A stretch of 64,000 nt of DNA from an uncultured Pelagibacteraceae bacterium. GTDB lineage: Bacteria; Pseudomonadota; Alphaproteobacteria; Pelagibacterales; Pelagibacteraceae. The stretch lies in NCBI GenBank assembly GCA_902592985.1, contig CACJGR010000003.1, positions 25,220 to 89,219 of the forward strand, written 5' to 3'. A model generated the notes under the pieces. That model was given only the letters and a program-made list of their open reading frames with translations. It did no database searches and was not told the DNA's origin. This document shows positions 1-9,888 of this stretch, piece by piece. Position 1 is the first letter of the stretch, and every line of letters starts with the position of its first letter. A program made the translations under genes and the position numbers.

Positions 1-501
1 TCAAATGATGTTTTGGAAATGGAAAAAATGTTAAATGAATACTTGCAGTTTGCACGTTCAAGTTTTGCTGAAAAAACAGAAAAATTTAATATGGCTGAAT
101 TAATATTAAACAATATTGAGAAATATGGAATTAAAAATATATCAACAAAGTTAGATAAAACAATTGTCATGAATGGTAGAAAAAATTTAATTCAAAGATG
201 TATTAATAACCTTATTGATAATAGTATAAAATATTCAAATAACATTAATATCCAGTTAACTAAAAATAAGAATTATTTATCTTTAATAATAGACGATGAT
301 GGCCCAGGAATTTCAAAAAAAGAGTACAGCAATGTTTTTAAACCATTTTATAAGATAGATAAAAGTAGAAGTGACTCTAAATCTAGTGTGGGGCTTGGCA
401 TGTCTATTGCTTCAGATGTTGTTAGATCACACGGTGGAAGCATTGACTTAGACAAATCTCCACAAAATGGCCTGAGAGTTAAAATTATTTTCCCTTTTTA
501 G
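1..501 (+). CDS. Sensor histidine kinase, C-terminal part (5' end outside window)
   Basis: The reading frame is open from base 1, so this is the end of a longer gene. The visible part starts in the second helix of the dimerisation domain and continues through a complete HATPase_c domain. The N box (NLIDNSIKYSNN), G1 box (DDDGPGIS), F box (FKPFYK) and G2 box (GLGMSIASDVV) are all present, so ATP binding should be intact. The phospho-accepting His, HAMP and sensor regions lie upstream, so the signal cannot be inferred. The style resembles EnvZ/RstB-type kinases. Its stop overlaps the end of the convergent UbiK-like gene by 17 bases. Confidence 0.93.
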   Translation, partial: SNDVLEMEKMLNEYLQFARSSFAEKTEKFNMAELILNNIEKYGIKNISTKLDKTIVMNGRKNLIQRCINNLIDNSIKYSNNINIQLTKNKNYLSLIIDDDGPGISKKEYSNVFKPFYKIDKSRSDSKSSVGLGMSIASDVVRSHGGSIDLDKSPQNGLRVKIIFPF

Positions 502-733
502 ATTTTTTTTTTCTATAATTTTTTTCTAACTTCTGTATTTTTTTTTCTAAATTTTCAACTCTCTTATTTAAAATCTCCGTTTCTTCTTTACTAGTTAGTT
601 TCATTTTAAAAATTACTTCATCCCTTTTTGATTTCAATATGTTAAGAATTTCCGAACTTAGATCTCTATAAGATATAAGACCTTGTTCAAATAATTTTGC
701 CAGTTTATCAATTACAAATTTTGATTTTGACAT
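485..733 (-). CDS. ubiK: UbiK/BMFP-family accessory protein (DUF526-like)
   Basis: Small charged protein of 82 residues ending in a coiled coil (ILNKRVENLEKKIQKLEK) and a lysine-rich tail, the layout of the BMFP/DUF526 family. In Enterobacteria the member UbiK binds UbiJ and aids ubiquinone synthesis under oxygen; other members were described as membrane-fusogenic. I use the ATG at 733, because a longer start would run into the divergent lgt gene and adds residues unlike the family. A ubiK-like gene divergent from lgt is a common alphaproteobacterial arrangement. The assignment comes from pattern and neighbourhood. Confidence 0.7.
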   Translation of the reverse strand: MSKSKFVIDKLAKLFEQGLISYRDLSSEILNILKSKRDEVIFKMKLTSKEETEILNKRVENLEKKIQKLEKNYRKKKSKKGK

Positions 734-778
734 ATATTCATTTATAAAACTAATATATTCTACATTTATTATTTTAAA

Positions 779-1543
779 ATGTTTATTAATAATTTTGACC
801 CAGTTGCATTTCAAATTTTTTCCTTTGAAATAAGGTGGTATTCACTAGCATACATTTTTGGGATCATATTTGGATGGCTTTATTGCAAAAAAAAATTAAT
901 CAAGGATGAAAAATTACTTAATTTATTTGACGATCTTATAACTTATTTAATAATAGGAATTATTTTAGGTGGACGTTTAGGTTACGTCATATTCTATAAT
1001 TTAGAATACTATTTAGAAAATTTTCTTGAAATATTAATGATTTGGAATGGAGGTATGTCTTTCCATGGAGGACTAATAGGAGTTGTTTTAGCAACTGTAA
1101 TTTTTAGTAAAAAACATAAAATTAATTCATATATTTTTTTAGACTTTATTGCCTTAGTTGCGCCAATTGGATTATTTTTAGGAAGAATAGCAAATTTTAT
1201 CAACTCTGAACTTTATGGAAAAGAAACAGATGTTTTTTGGTCAGTAAAATTTGTTTCTATTGATAATATATCAAGACATCCTTCGCAAATATATGAAGCT
1301 ATATTTGAAGGTCTAATTCTTTTCTTTGTATTAAACCATTTTGCAAAAAAAGATAATTTTAAAAAACCAGGATTAATTTCATCAATGTTCTTAATATTTT
1401 ATTCTTTTTTTAGATTTGTATTAGAATTTTTTAGAGAGCCAGATTTTCAAATTGGTTACTTGTTATATCAATTAACTCTTGGACAACTTATTAGTGTTGT
1501 ATTTTTCTCATTAGGAATATTTTTATACTTAAAAAAGAAATGA
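779..1543 (+). CDS. lgt: Phosphatidylglycerol-prolipoprotein diacylglyceryl transferase
   Basis: Inner-membrane enzyme that moves diacylglycerol from phosphatidylglycerol to the lipobox cysteine of prolipoproteins, the first step of lipoprotein maturation. At 254 residues it has the usual length and about seven hydrophobic segments. The family motifs are clear: GGRLGYVIFYN, the WNGGMSFHGG loop, and the signature around GRIANFINSELYG with the essential Arg. The second lipoprotein enzyme, lspA, lies at 49 kb, and several putative lipoproteins are in this window. It heads an operon with the next two genes and overlaps the following start by four bases. Confidence 0.96.
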   Translation: MFINNFDPVAFQIFSFEIRWYSLAYIFGIIFGWLYCKKKLIKDEKLLNLFDDLITYLIIGIILGGRLGYVIFYNLEYYLENFLEILMIWNGGMSFHGGLIGVVLATVIFSKKHKINSYIFLDFIALVAPIGLFLGRIANFINSELYGKETDVFWSVKFVSIDNISRHPSQIYEAIFEGLILFFVLNHFAKKDNFKKPGLISSMFLIFYSFFRFVLEFFREPDFQIGYLLYQLTLGQLISVVFFSLGIFLYLKKK

Positions 1544-2592
1544 GAATTAAAAAAAAAAATATCTTAACCTTAGACAAATATATTTACGAAGCATTATACA
1601 ATAGTAAGTCTGGTTATTATATGAAAGGTAATCCTTTTGGAAAAAATGGTGATTATATAACTGCTCCAAACATTTCTATATTATTTTCAGAAATGATTGC
1701 AATATGGATAATTTTATTTTGGGAAAATCTAAAATGCCCTAAAAAATTCAATCTCATTGAATTAGGTGCTGGTAACGGTGAAATGATGAAACAAATAATT
1801 AAAACTTTTGATAGATTCCTTGTATTTAAAAATTGCTGCAAAATTAATATTTTGGAAAAAAGTATTTATTTAAAAAAAATTCAAAAAAAAAAACTTAAAA
1901 ATAGAAATATTAAATGGTTAAAAAACCTAAATGAGTTACCAAATATTCCAAGTATATTTATTGGAAACGAATTTTTTGATGCTTTACCAATTAAACAATT
2001 AATTAAAAAAAATAATGAATGGTATGAAAGAAATGTCAAATTTTCTCAATTAAGCCAACCAAAATTTATAGATATTTTGATTAATATAAAAAAAATTGAA
2101 AGAAAAATTGGTTTTAAAATTTCTCATAAACAAAAATTTATTGAATATTCGCCATTATTAATTGAGTATCTTAAAATAATTTCAAAGAAAATAAATTCTA
2201 ATAGTGGAGGAATATTAATTATCGATTATGGATATTGGAATAACAATATGAAAAATACACTTAAATCAATATATAATCACAAATTCAATAAAGTATTAGA
2301 TAATTTTGGCCAATCTGACATTACTTATAATCTTAGTTTTAATCTTGTAAAAAAAATACTGAAAAAATTGAATTTAAAAATATGTGGAATGACAAACCAA
2401 AAAAGCTTTCTTACAAATCTTGGAATATTAAAGAGGGCAGAAATTATTTCTAAAAACTTACCTTTTTCAAAAAAAGCCGACATTTACTTTAGAATCAAAA
2501 GATTAATTGATAAAAATTCAATGGGTGAACTATTTAAAGTCATGCTAGCAACAAATAAAAATGTGAATTTTCAAACAGGATTTATAAATTGA
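1540..2592 (+). CDS. SAM-dependent methyltransferase, MidA/NDUFAF7 family (DUF185)
   Basis: 350-residue class I methyltransferase of the DUF185 family. The SAM-binding motif is LIELGAGNGEMM, followed by FIGNEFFDALPIKQ, an IEYSPLL stretch and IIDYGYW, all typical of this family. The mitochondrial homologue NDUFAF7 methylates an arginine of complex I; whether bacterial members do the same is not settled. It sits between lgt and pgeF, a conserved alphaproteobacterial order, with start and stop overlaps on both sides (ATGA and TTGA), so translation is probably coupled. Confidence 0.88.
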   Translation: MRIKKKNILTLDKYIYEALYNSKSGYYMKGNPFGKNGDYITAPNISILFSEMIAIWIILFWENLKCPKKFNLIELGAGNGEMMKQIIKTFDRFLVFKNCCKINILEKSIYLKKIQKKKLKNRNIKWLKNLNELPNIPSIFIGNEFFDALPIKQLIKKNNEWYERNVKFSQLSQPKFIDILINIKKIERKIGFKISHKQKFIEYSPLLIEYLKIISKKINSNSGGILIIDYGYWNNNMKNTLKSIYNHKFNKVLDNFGQSDITYNLSFNLVKKILKKLNLKICGMTNQKSFLTNLGILKRAEIISKNLPFSKKADIYFRIKRLIDKNSMGELFKVMLATNKNVNFQTGFIN

Positions 2593-3350
2593 TAAAATCA
2601 AAAAAGCTTTCAAGATTTAAAGAGATAAAACATGGATTCTTTAATAAAAAAGGAGGTAAATCCAAAGGAATATATGAAAGTTTAAATTGTGGCATAGGTT
2701 CGTTGGATACAAAAAAAAATGTAATAAACAATTTAAAATTAGTTTGTAAAAAAATTAATTGTTCTTCTAGGAAACTTATTTTGTTAAATCAAATTCATAG
2801 TAATAAATTTTATTTTATAGGTAAAAATTTTAAATTTAATAAAAAAAAATTAAAAGGAGATGCCTTAATTACTAATGTCAAAAAAATTGCTATAGCTGTT
2901 TTAACTGCCGATTGTGTGCCAATATTAATTTATGATAAAAACCTTAAAATCGTTTCTATAATACATGCTGGATGGAAAGGAGTTTATATAGGGATAATTA
3001 AAAGAATTATTAAATTTTTAATAAAAAATGGGAGTAATGCTAAAGATCTAATTGCAGTAATTGGGCCTGGTATTTCGCAGAAAAACTACGAAATACAAAA
3101 AGATTTTAAAGATAAATTCATTAAAAAAGACAAACAAAATAAAATTTTTTTTAAATTAATAAAAAACAAAACATATTTTGGCCTAAATAAGTATATTTAC
3201 TCTCAATTGAAAAAACTTGGTGTTAATAACATAGAAATAATTAACAAAGATACATTTGATCCAAAAAATAATTTTTTTAGTGCAAGAAGATCTATTCATA
3301 ATAAAGAGAATGATTATGGTAGAAATATTTCAATAATTATGATTAATTAG
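2589..3350 (+). CDS. pgeF: Peptidoglycan editing factor PgeF (YfiH / multicopper-oxidase-like fold)
   Basis: 253-residue member of the YfiH/LACC1 family. The metal-site motifs are present: NQIHSN, TADCVPILIYD and IHAGWKGVY, followed by VIGPGISQKNYEI. In E. coli PgeF removes wrongly incorporated amino acids from peptidoglycan stems; other members act as purine-nucleoside enzymes. The start is a TTG that overlaps the upstream stop (TTGA), and no ATG lies close by in frame. Older annotations of this family as polyphenol oxidase or laccase are probably misleading. Confidence 0.9.
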   Translation: MIKSKKLSRFKEIKHGFFNKKGGKSKGIYESLNCGIGSLDTKKNVINNLKLVCKKINCSSRKLILLNQIHSNKFYFIGKNFKFNKKKLKGDALITNVKKIAIAVLTADCVPILIYDKNLKIVSIIHAGWKGVYIGIIKRIIKFLIKNGSNAKDLIAVIGPGISQKNYEIQKDFKDKFIKKDKQNKIFFKLIKNKTYFGLNKYIYSQLKKLGVNNIEIINKDTFDPKNNFFSARRSIHNKENDYGRNISIIMIN

Positions 3351-3359
3351 AATATCTCA

Positions 3360-4292
3360 ATGAAATTACTAACTGGAAATAGCAATAAAATCTTAAGTAA
3401 AAAAATCTCTAATTATTTAAAGTCTAAACTTATTAATTCAAGTATTAGAAAATTTGCTGATGGAGAGATATACATAGAAATTAACGAAAATATTAGAGGC
3501 AATAGTATTTTTATAATTCAATCAATTTCTTCACCAGCCAATGACAACTTAATGGAATTATTGTTATGTATTGATGCACTTAAAAGATCTTCTGCAAAAA
3601 ATATTACAACGGTCATTCCTTACTTTGGTTATGCAAGGCAAGATAGAAAGGTAGTGCCAAGAACATCTATTTCAGCAAAATTAGTTTCTAATTTAATTAC
3701 AAAAGCTGGAGCAGATAGAGTTGTAACGGTTGATTTGCATGCTGGACAAATTCAAGGTTTTTTTGATATACCGGTCGACAACTTATTTTGTACACCCATC
3801 TTTGCAAGACATATAAAGAAAAATGTTAAAAGCAAAAATATTATTTGTGTAGCTCCTGATGTAGGTGGGACTGAAAGAGCCAGGGCCCTTGGAAAATCAT
3901 TAGACGTTGGTTTGGCAATTGTTGATAAGAGAAGACCTGCCCCAGGTAAATCACAAGTAATGAACGTCATTGGAAATGTTAAAGATAAAACTTGTATTAT
4001 AGTTGATGATATAATTGACTCTGGAGGAACTATTATAAATTCTGCAAAAGCTCTTAAAGATAGAGGTGCAAAAGAAGTTTATGCTTACATTACTCATGGC
4101 GTTTTAAGTGGTGAAGCAGTAAAAAAAATTCAAAATTCAGTAATAAAAAAATTGGTTATAACAGATAGTATTGATAATGAAATAAGAGTTAATAAAGCTA
4201 AAAATATTGAAGTTTTAACTATTTCTAATTTAATGGGCGAAGCTATAAAAAGAATTTCTAATTCAACATCAGTATCTGACTTATTTAAATAA
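3360..4292 (+). CDS. prs: Ribose-phosphate pyrophosphokinase (PRPP synthase)
   Basis: Makes PRPP from ribose-5-phosphate and ATP for purine, pyrimidine, histidine and NAD synthesis. The 310 residues match class I enzymes. Visible landmarks are [10 protein letters not shown] near the N terminus, the [10 protein letters not shown] flexible-loop region, [14 protein letters not shown] with the divalent-metal His, and the PRPP-binding loop [13 protein letters not shown]. It starts ten bases after pgeF and precedes rplY-pth-ychF, a common alphaproteobacterial order. Confidence 0.97.
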   Translation: MKLLTGNSNKILSKKISNYLKSKLINSSIRKFADGEIYIEINENIRGNSIFIIQSISSPANDNLMELLLCIDALKRSSAKNITTVIPYFGYARQDRKVVPRTSISAKLVSNLITKAGADRVVTVDLHAGQIQGFFDIPVDNLFCTPIFARHIKKNVKSKNIICVAPDVGGTERARALGKSLDVGLAIVDKRRPAPGKSQVMNVIGNVKDKTCIIVDDIIDSGGTIINSAKALKDRGAKEVYAYITHGVLSGEAVKKIQNSVIKKLVITDSIDNEIRVNKAKNIEVLTISNLMGEAIKRISNSTSVSDLFK

Positions 4293-4336
4293 TTTCCTTG
4301 AGTTATAAATAACATGTGATAAAAACCTTTGTTTTT

Positions 4337-5107
4337 ATGAATTCACTTGAAGCGACCATTAGAAATACAAATACTAAAGGAGAAGTTAATGCCCTTAGAT
4401 CTAAAGGTATAGTTCCTGCTATAGTCTATGGAGGAAAAAATGAAAACCAAAAAATTTCTGTCTCAAAAAAAATAATTAAATTATTGGTAGATAAAGAAAA
4501 TTTTTTATCAAATATTTTAACATTAAACATTGAAGGTAACTCTCAAAATGTTTTACCAAGAGAAATAAAATTTGATACAATTACGGATGAACCAATACAT
4601 GTAGATTTTTTAAGAATAGTTAAAGGAGCAAAAATAGCTTTGGAAATTCCAGTTAAATTTATAAACAATGAAAAATCACCAGGATTAAAAAGAGGTGGAG
4701 TGCTTAATATTGTTAGAAGAAAAGTAGAATTAAAGTGTCCAACAGAAAATATTCCTGATCAATTAGTTGTAGATTTAGAAAATAAAGATATAGGTGAAAG
4801 TTTTAAAATTTCATCAATTAAATTGCCAGAAGGTGTAACACCAACTATTCAAGGCAGAGATTTTGTTGTGGCAACTCTTGCCGCTCCAACAATTATTAAA
4901 GAACCTGAAAAACCAGCTGAAGAAACTGCTCAAGATGCTGAAGGTGTAGAAGGTACTGAAGCAAGCGCTGAAGGAGCAGAAGGAGAAACTAAAGCTGCAG
5001 AGACCGATAAAAAAGAAGGTGATAAAAAAGAAGTTGAAAAAGGTGATAAAAAAGAAGGCGACAAAAGCAAGAAAGAAGATAAGAAGGCACCAACTGAAAA
5101 AAAATAG
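4337..5107 (+). CDS. rplY: 50S ribosomal protein bL25, CTC type, with charged C-terminal tail
   Basis: The 5S-rRNA-binding N-terminal domain (MNSLEAT, ALRSKGIVPAIVYG) is followed by the all-beta C-terminal domain found in long CTC-type bL25. I choose the ATG at 4337; a GTG at 4316 would add seven hydrophobic residues not typical of the family. The final 60 or so residues leave the fold and become an Ala/Glu- then Lys/Glu/Asp-rich low-complexity tail with repeated KKEGDK-like units, probably disordered. Downstream is pth, the usual neighbour. Confidence 0.92.
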   Translation: MNSLEATIRNTNTKGEVNALRSKGIVPAIVYGGKNENQKISVSKKIIKLLVDKENFLSNILTLNIEGNSQNVLPREIKFDTITDEPIHVDFLRIVKGAKIALEIPVKFINNEKSPGLKRGGVLNIVRRKVELKCPTENIPDQLVVDLENKDIGESFKISSIKLPEGVTPTIQGRDFVVATLAAPTIIKEPEKPAEETAQDAEGVEGTEASAEGAEGETKAAETDKKEGDKKEVEKGDKKEGDKSKKEDKKAPTEKK

Positions 5108-5147
5108 TCAAAACAGTGAAAATCTCCAGTTTCTATTTTAAAAAATT

Positions 5148-5708
5148 ATGCTTTTATTCGTAGGCTTAGGCAATCCAACACCCGATAGTGAAAACAATAG
5201 GCATAACATAGGTTTTAAAATCATTGATGCTATAAATAAAAAATTTGGCCTTTCAAAACAAAAACCAAAATTTAAAGGACTGCTCACAACTGGAAGCATT
5301 AGCGGAAAAAAAGTTTATGCAATTAAACCTCTAACGTTTATGAATAACTCAGGAATATGTATTCGGGAATTAATAGAATACTTTAAAATTGAAAGTGAAA
5401 ATGTAATTGTTTTCCATGATGATCTTGATATTGATTTTGGAAAAATTAAAGCAAAATTTGGTGGATCAAGTGCAGGTCATAATGGGATTGAATCAATAGA
5501 TAAATTTATTGGAAAAGATTATTCAAGAATAAGGATAGGAATAGGTAAACCAAAAAAAAGTTCTGATGTGACAGATCATGTTCTTAAAGATTTTGACGAA
5601 GATGAAATTAAAGACTTACAAAAAATTACTACCCTTATAACTGACTCTTTGTCTATTCTAATTGATAAAAAATTAGATCTTTTCTCTAGTACAATAAATA
5701 ATAAGTAA
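5148..5708 (+). CDS. pth: Peptidyl-tRNA hydrolase
   Basis: Frees tRNA from peptidyl-tRNA that drops off ribosomes. 186 residues, usual size. Conserved features are VGLGNPTPDSENNRHNIGF with the catalytic His in NRHN, KPLTFMNNSG, HDDLDIDFGKIK, and GGSSAGHNGIESI. Its stop overlaps the ychF start by one base (TAATG), so the two are probably translated in series. The rplY-pth-ychF trio is a standard translation operon. Confidence 0.97.
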   Translation: MLLFVGLGNPTPDSENNRHNIGFKIIDAINKKFGLSKQKPKFKGLLTTGSISGKKVYAIKPLTFMNNSGICIRELIEYFKIESENVIVFHDDLDIDFGKIKAKFGGSSAGHNGIESIDKFIGKDYSRIRIGIGKPKKSSDVTDHVLKDFDEDEIKDLQKITTLITDSLSILIDKKLDLFSSTINNK

Positions 5709-6781
5709 TGAGTTTTAAATGTGGAATTGTTGGCTTGCCAAATGTTGGTAAATCAACTTTATTCAATGCTTTAACAAATTCAAGCAAAGCACAAGCTGAA
5801 AATTTTCCCTTCTGCACTATTGATCCAAACATCGGTGTTGTTCCTGTTCCTGATGATAGATTAGATAAATTAGTTAAAATTTCTAATTCTAAAAAAAAAA
5901 TAAATACTACAATATCTTTTGTTGATATAGCTGGTCTTGTAAAAGGTGCATCTAAAGGTGAAGGATTAGGAAATAAATTTTTATCACACATCAGAGAAGT
6001 TGATTCAATTATTCATATGATTAGATGCTTCGACTCTAATGATATTCAAAATGTTAACCCAAATGTAGATCCTATAAGAGATCTAGAAATTATTGAAACT
6101 GAAATAATGTTGGCAGATTTAGAGTCTATCCAAAAAAGACTTGATAAAAAAAATAAGAAAAATATAAATAAGAATAAATTAAAAATCTTGGAACTAGCTT
6201 CAGATTGCATTAATAATAACAAAAGCCTTAAAATTTTAAATGAACAATTTAGTAGTAAAATTTTAAATCAAACTGGTCTTTTATCAGTTAAACCAAAAAT
6301 TTATGTCTGTAATGTAGATGAGAAAAGTGTTCAAAATGGTAATAAATATACTGAAAATTTCATAAAAAAATTTGGAGATAAGAGTACATTAATTGTTTCA
6401 GCAGAAATTGAAAATCAGATAAATCAATTAGAAAGCGATGAAAAAATTAATTATATGAAAATGATTGGATTAAAAGAAACTGGCCTTACTGTGTTAATAC
6501 AAAAAAGTTACAATGTTTTAGAATTAGAAACTTTTTTTACATCAGGACCAGAAGAAACTAGAGCTTGGACTATGCAAAAAAATTGTTCTGCACCAAAAGC
6601 AGCAAGTGAAATTCATACAGACTTTGAAAAAGGATTTATTAGAGCCGAAACAATTGCTTACGATGATTTTATAAAAAATCAAGGATGGACAAATTCTAAA
6701 ACAAATGGGAAAATGAGGCTAGAAGGTAAAGATTATATTGTTAAAGATGGCGATATATTAAACTTCAGGTTCAACACGTGA
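5708..6781 (+). CDS. ychF: Redox-regulated ATPase/GTPase YchF (OLA1 family)
   Basis: 357-residue TRAFAC P-loop protein that binds ribosomes and prefers ATP in studied species. Walker A is GLPNVGKST at residue 8, the G3 region is DIAGLVKGAS, and the G4 position reads NVDE rather than NKxD, which fits the YchF specificity. The C-terminal TGS-like domain ends in GDILNFRFNT. The last 24 bases overlap the convergent petC gene, so the two 3' ends share coding sequence. Confidence 0.96.
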   Translation: MSFKCGIVGLPNVGKSTLFNALTNSSKAQAENFPFCTIDPNIGVVPVPDDRLDKLVKISNSKKKINTTISFVDIAGLVKGASKGEGLGNKFLSHIREVDSIIHMIRCFDSNDIQNVNPNVDPIRDLEIIETEIMLADLESIQKRLDKKNKKNINKNKLKILELASDCINNNKSLKILNEQFSSKILNQTGLLSVKPKIYVCNVDEKSVQNGNKYTENFIKKFGDKSTLIVSAEIENQINQLESDEKINYMKMIGLKETGLTVLIQKSYNVLELETFFTSGPEETRAWTMQKNCSAPKAASEIHTDFEKGFIRAETIAYDDFIKNQGWTNSKTNGKMRLEGKDYIVKDGDILNFRFNT

Positions 6782-7543
6782 CCAAAGTCTTTTCATGCTG
6801 AAATAAGCCAAAATACTTAAAATTATTAAATATATAATAGCTTTAAAGCCAATTTTATGTCTTGCTTCAAGATGGGGTTCTGCTGCCCATGCAAGGAAAG
6901 TTACTACATCTTTTGCCATTTGTTCTTTTGTTGCTTTTGTTCCATCGTTATATTCTACTAATCCTTCAGATAAAGGGTTCGGCATCATTATTTTATTTCC
7001 AATCATATAGGTATTATAGTAGACGCCATCAGCAATAGTTACATCACTAGGTGGATTGTCATAACCAAGTAAAACAGAATAAATATAATTGGCTCCTCCG
7101 CTTCTAGCTTTAACTAATACAGACATATCAGGTGGATAAGATCCTCCGTTAGAAGCTTTAGCCTCCTCAATATTTTGATAGGGTTCTACAAATTTGTCTG
7201 AAAGTTTTGCTGATCTAGTAAACATTTCACCATCACTATTAGGTCCATCTGTTAGCTCAAAGTTTGAAGCAATTGCTTTGGCTTGTTCTTTGGAAAACTC
7301 AGGTCCACCCTTTTCTGCAAGGTTTCTATAACTTAGAAGTTTCATTGAATGGCAAGAAGCACAAACCTCTGAGTAAACTTGATATCCTCTTTGTAAAGAA
7401 GCTCTATCAAATTTTCCAAATATACCTTTAAAGCTCCAATCAACTTTTAACAATTCTTTATTTTTTTCTCCGGCCTCAATTCTTTGGTTATTAAAAGCAA
7501 ATAAAATAAACAAGATAAAAATTATTTTAAAATAAAATTTCAT
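6758..7543 (-). CDS. petC: Cytochrome c1 subunit of the bc1 complex
   Basis: 261 residues with an N-terminal signal peptide, one haem-c motif CASCHS, a methionine-bearing segment KIMMPNPL for the axial ligand, and a C-terminal membrane anchor (IYLIILSILAYFS). It passes electrons from the Rieske centre to soluble or membrane cytochrome c. It is the last gene of petABC. The bacterial c1 often carries long insertions; this version is compact. Confidence 0.96.
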   Translation of the reverse strand: MKFYFKIIFILFILFAFNNQRIEAGEKNKELLKVDWSFKGIFGKFDRASLQRGYQVYSEVCASCHSMKLLSYRNLAEKGGPEFSKEQAKAIASNFELTDGPNSDGEMFTRSAKLSDKFVEPYQNIEEAKASNGGSYPPDMSVLVKARSGGANYIYSVLLGYDNPPSDVTIADGVYYNTYMIGNKIMMPNPLSEGLVEYNDGTKATKEQMAKDVVTFLAWAAEPHLEARHKIGFKAIIYLIILSILAYFSMKRLWSRVEPEV

Positions 7544-7554
7544 AATTTTAGTTA

Positions 7555-8808
7555 TTAAGTGCTCATTTTATTATTTTGTGCTCCATCAATAGACTCGTTT
7601 AATACAGGTTCAGAAATACTTAGTGGCAGTGGTATTGTTTTTTCTTTAAAACCTAAAACAGGAAGTATTACTAAAAAATGTATAAAATAATAAGCAGTAG
7701 CTACCCTTGCTATTAGTAAATATATACCTTCTGGAGGCAACGCCCCCATATAACCTAACACAAGAACATCTAATACAAGCAACCAGTAAAACTGTCTATA
7801 TAGAGGTCTAAAAAGTGCTGATCTAATTTTTGAGGTATCTAACCAAGGCAATATTACCAAAACAAAAATCGAAGCAAACATTGCAATAACGCCTAAAAGC
7901 TTATCGGGTATTGATCTTAAAATCGCATAAAAAGGTAGTAAATACCATTCAGGAACAATATGAGTTGGTGTAACTAGTGGGTTTGCTTCAATATAATTAT
8001 CTGCATGACCTAACAAATTGGGTGCATAAAAAACAAAAAAAGCAAACAAAGTTAAAAAAACTAACAAAGCAAACAAATCTTTAATTACTATATAAGGATG
8101 AAAGGGAACTGTGTCTTTTGATGGTTTTTTAACTTCAATACCCACTGGATTATTATTTCCCGGAACGTGTAGTGCCCAAATGTGTAAAATTACTAAACCT
8201 AAAATTAAAAATGGAAAAAGATAATGTAACGCATAAAATCTAGTTAATGTTGGGCTATCTACTGCAAATCCCCCCCATAACCAATTAGTAATACTCTCTC
8301 CTATTAAAGGCACGGCACTAAACAAGTTAGTAATTACAGTAGCTGCCCAAAAACTCATTTGCCCCCAAGGCAGTACATATCCCATAAATGCTGTCATCAT
8401 CATTAAGAAATATATTATCATTCCTATGATCCATATAACTTCTCTTGGTGACTTATATGATCCATAATATAAAGATCTAAATATATGAATATAAACTGCC
8501 AAGAAAAACATTGATGAACCATTTGCATGAAAATATCTTATTAACCACCCATAATTTACATCTCTCATTATATGTTCAACACTTTCAAACGCTAGATCAG
8601 CTTGGGCTACATAATGCATAGCCAATACAATCCCAGTAATAATTTGGCCTAGTAAACAAAAAGTTAGTATGCCTCCGAAAGTCCACCAATAATTTAAATT
8701 TTTTGGAGTTGGATACTCTCTTAAATGTGCGCTAAGAGACAATAAAGGCAATCGATCATTAAACCATTTTCCAAGCTTTGATGACGGAACATAATTGTGA
8801 TCACTCAT
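7555..8808 (-). CDS. petB: Cytochrome b of the bc1 complex
   Basis: 417 residues with eight or so membrane helices. Haem-ligand histidines sit in helix B ([22 protein letters not shown]) and helix D ([17 protein letters not shown]). The quinol-oxidation-site motif PEWY is present in [17 protein letters not shown]. It starts seven bases downstream of petA. It forms the membrane core of the ubiquinol-cytochrome c oxidoreductase. Confidence 0.97.
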   Translation of the reverse strand: MSDHNYVPSSKLGKWFNDRLPLLSLSAHLREYPTPKNLNYWWTFGGILTFCLLGQIITGIVLAMHYVAQADLAFESVEHIMRDVNYGWLIRYFHANGSSMFFLAVYIHIFRSLYYGSYKSPREVIWIIGMIIYFLMMMTAFMGYVLPWGQMSFWAATVITNLFSAVPLIGESITNWLWGGFAVDSPTLTRFYALHYLFPFLILGLVILHIWALHVPGNNNPVGIEVKKPSKDTVPFHPYIVIKDLFALLVFLTLFAFFVFYAPNLLGHADNYIEANPLVTPTHIVPEWYLLPFYAILRSIPDKLLGVIAMFASIFVLVILPWLDTSKIRSALFRPLYRQFYWLLVLDVLVLGYMGALPPEGIYLLIARVATAYYFIHFLVILPVLGFKEKTIPLPLSISEPVLNESIDGAQNNKMST

Positions 8809-8815
8809 TCACTGA

Positions 8816-9328
8816 TTATCCTATCTTTATTGTATTGTTATTAACAAATTCATATTTCGGTATTTGCATATTTTGTGGAGCGGGTCCTTTTCTAATTCTT
8901 CCAGACGTATCATAATGTGATCCATGACATGGACAAAACCATCCATTATAATCGCCCTTATCTTCTAAAGGCACGCATCCAAGATGAGTACAAACACCAA
9001 GCATTACTAACCATTCAGGGTTTTTTGCTCTATCTTCATCTTTTTCAGGATCTATTAAGTCATCTAATTCGACTGATCTAGCCTCTGCTATTTCTTCTTG
9101 AGTTCTTCTTTTTATAAAGACCGGTTTCCCTCTCCAAAGTACTGTTATAGATTTTCCAGGCTCAATTAAACTAACATCAACTTCTGTGCTTGCTAGAGCT
9201 TTTACAGAGGCATCTGGATTCATTTGATCTATCAATGGCCAAATAGCCGCTCCAACTCCAACCGCACCAAAAGCATATGAGGCGGTATATAAAAAATCTC
9301 TTCTTTTTGGTTTTTTTTGATCAGACAT
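8816..9328 (-). CDS. petA: Rieske iron-sulfur subunit of the bc1 complex
   Basis: 170 residues. The N terminus has a twin-arginine motif (RRDFL) before a hydrophobic anchor, as expected for Tat export of a folded 2Fe-2S protein. The cluster-binding boxes are CTHLGC and CPCHGSHYD. The gene starts the petABC operon. The 88-base gap to divergent trmL must contain the operon promoter, but I cannot point to a convincing -35/-10 pair. Confidence 0.97.
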   Translation of the reverse strand: MSDQKKPKRRDFLYTASYAFGAVGVGAAIWPLIDQMNPDASVKALASTEVDVSLIEPGKSITVLWRGKPVFIKRRTQEEIAEARSVELDDLIDPEKDEDRAKNPEWLVMLGVCTHLGCVPLEDKGDYNGWFCPCHGSHYDTSGRIRKGPAPQNMQIPKYEFVNNNTIKIG

Positions 9329-9416
9329 ATTAAAAAATTATGTTTATTCTTATCTAATATATGATTTCATATAGGAAAAGAGATTTATTTCTAATGGCAA
9401 CAATGACACACAAAAA

Positions 9417-9881
9417 ATGAATTTAGGGCCAAAAATAGCGCTTTATGAACCGGATATACCGCAAAATACAGCCGCAATTATTAGAACCTGCACTTGCTTG
9501 GGTGCAATGATTGAGATTATTGAACCATGCGGATTTATATTTAATGATAAACGTTTCAGAAGAGTTGTTTTAGATTACCTGGATAAAAAAATGATCAAAT
9601 TTTATCCTAATAAAGAAGTATTTTTTAAATTTAAAAAAAAGGAAAATGAAAGAATAATACTTATGACTACTAAAGCTTCTGTTTCATACTCTTCTTTTAA
9701 TTTTAAAATGAATGATACAATTTTGTTTGGAAGGGAAAGTTCTGGAGTTCCTAAAAAAATTCATAATTTAGTTGATAATAGAATTAAAATACCTTTAAGG
9801 TCTGGAAAAAGGTCTCTAAACTTAGCATCTTCTGTTGCAATAGTTCTTGCTGAGAGCATGAGACAAAATAAAATTATTTAA
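9417..9881 (+). CDS. trmL: tRNA (cytidine/uridine-34-2'-O)-methyltransferase TrmL
   Basis: 154-residue SPOUT-fold (SpoU) methyltransferase acting on the wobble base of tRNA-Leu species. Motifs seen are YEPDIPQNTAAIIRTC near the N terminus, LLFGRESSGVP in variant form (ILFGRESSGVP), and IPLRSGKRSLNLASSVAIVLAE at the trefoil knot. The length matches the single-domain TrmL type. It is divergent from petA and followed seven bases later by hemF. Confidence 0.93.
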   Translation: MNLGPKIALYEPDIPQNTAAIIRTCTCLGAMIEIIEPCGFIFNDKRFRRVVLDYLDKKMIKFYPNKEVFFKFKKKENERIILMTTKASVSYSSFNFKMNDTILFGRESSGVPKKIHNLVDNRIKIPLRSGKRSLNLASSVAIVLAESMRQNKII

Positions 9882-9888
9882 AATAAAT

